Below, in pieces: positions 4,694 through 5,056 of a DNA stretch of 5,056 nucleotides. The position numbers and the translations under genes are program-made. The notes under the pieces are model-generated. The model was given only the letters and a program-made list of their open reading frames with translations. It was not told the DNA's origin and ran no database searches. Source of the stretch: BS750m-G62 sp964577175 (GTDB lineage: Bacteria; Planctomycetota; Phycisphaerae; FEN-1346); NCBI GenBank assembly GCA_964577175.1, contig CAZNYC010000203.1, positions 1 to 5,056 of the forward strand, written 5' to 3'. Within the stretch, counting starts at the first letter, position 1. Every line of letters begins with the position of its first letter.

Positions 4694-5056
4694 TCAGAGG
4701 GAGGTGTGGAGCAGGGCTTCCGCGGAGGCCGAGGGAACCGAGGCTGGCGGGGCGCTCAACTGCGCCGCGGGGCACGCCAGGCGGCCGGAGGCCCAGGACT
4801 CGGCGCTCCCTTCGGTCGCGGCTTTCTTCCCTCGCCGGCGGGCGATTCGCAGCAGCGTCTGGCGGTATGTCTCCTGCCACGAGCCGGCCTTGACGATGTG
4901 GGGGTGCAGGTCAAGGCACGTCAGCGGGGGGTCGTCTCCCGCCAGGGCGGCCCCGGGGCGGCAGACGGTGGCGATGAGGATCGCCAACGCCGCCACGGCG
5001 CCTCGCCGACCCCACGGCTCGGGCGCCTTTTCGGAAGGAGATCGGGGAACATACAC
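4694..5056 (-). CDS. Short exported protein of unknown function, start at window edge
   Basis: The frame reads 120 codons from GTG 5056-5054 to TGA 4696-4694. The true start may lie beyond the window, as the first codon is at its edge. Residues about 17-39 form a signal peptide: RR, then a hydrophobic stretch AVAALAILIATV, and an AALA-G cleavage site. The mature part begins GDDPPLTCLDLHPHIVKAGS, continues with a helix WQETYRQTLLRIARRRGKK, then turns into an Ala/Ser/Pro-rich tail that looks less natural and may lie past a frameshift. I do not recognise a family. The stop codon is followed in the same frame, without interruption, by the LamG remnant. The likeliest reading is the N-terminal part of a secreted LamG protein broken by a nonsense mutation; a genuine short secreted protein is the alternative. 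Confidence 0.4.
   Translation of the reverse strand: MYVPRSPSEKAPEPWGRRGAVAALAILIATVCRPGAALAGDDPPLTCLDLHPHIVKAGSWQETYRQTLLRIARRRGKKAATEGSAESWASGRLACPAAQLSAPPASVPSASAEALLHTSL

Noticed and set aside
1..5056. CRISPR array, rRNA, riboswitch or complete multi-gene defence system
   Set aside because: No regularly spaced repeats, no conserved rRNA segments, and no nuclease, helicase, reverse transcriptase or toxin-antitoxin motifs were found on either strand.

Overview
The window is GC-rich and looks like a chromosomal accessory region of a planctomycete-type bacterium (Planctomycetes/Phycisphaerae-like). This is inferred from three things: a secreted DUF4838-family protein, an RHS/YD-repeat fragment with the linker style common in that phylum, and a small protein carrying an 'AGAP-ADGT-NLVHYAAWL' signature that I remember from planctomycete hypothetical proteins. 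None of this could be checked against a database.

Layout. Positions 1-480 (minus strand) hold the middle of an RHS/YD-repeat gene. It runs off the left edge and its 5' side is cut off at about 480 by the end of an IS3-like insertion sequence. Of that IS only the terminal sequence, a good Shine-Dalgarno and the first 17 codons of OrfA survive (480-602). It then joins a motif resembling the conserved end of REP/IS200-type elements (609-628). Positions about 630-1220 look non-coding: a GA-rich degenerate repeat at 832-915 and a weak coding-like tail ending at 1147. At 1248-1297 lies the 3' half of a tRNA gene (anticodon arm, T arm, acceptor strand and CCA) with no 5' half, as left at one end of an element integrated into a tRNA gene.

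Immediately to its right are two small divergent genes, a 58-codon minus-strand gene (1396-1572) and a plus-strand gene (1656 to 1935 or 1964). Their 83-bp divergent spacer contains two palindromes. They may be the relic cargo of that integrated element. The plus gene appears frameshifted near its 3' end.

The only large intact gene is at 2052-4031 (plus): a 659-aa exported DUF4838 protein, probably a carbohydrate-active or carbohydrate-binding protein, with a clear ribosome binding site, a signal peptide and a possible promoter at 1954-1983. Facing it on the minus strand are a short exported ORF (4694-5056, at the window edge) and a broken LamG/concanavalin-like segment (4203-4693) in the same frame. 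They are separated by one in-frame TGA, and the LamG part has a frameshift and appears to lack its central strands. The two may be remains of one secreted gene.

Overall this is a decaying patchwork of mobile-element scars and eroded genes around one intact secreted glycan-related gene. I see no complete novel multi-gene system. The most informative leads are the tRNA scar with its two small divergent genes, and the eroded secreted LamG locus.
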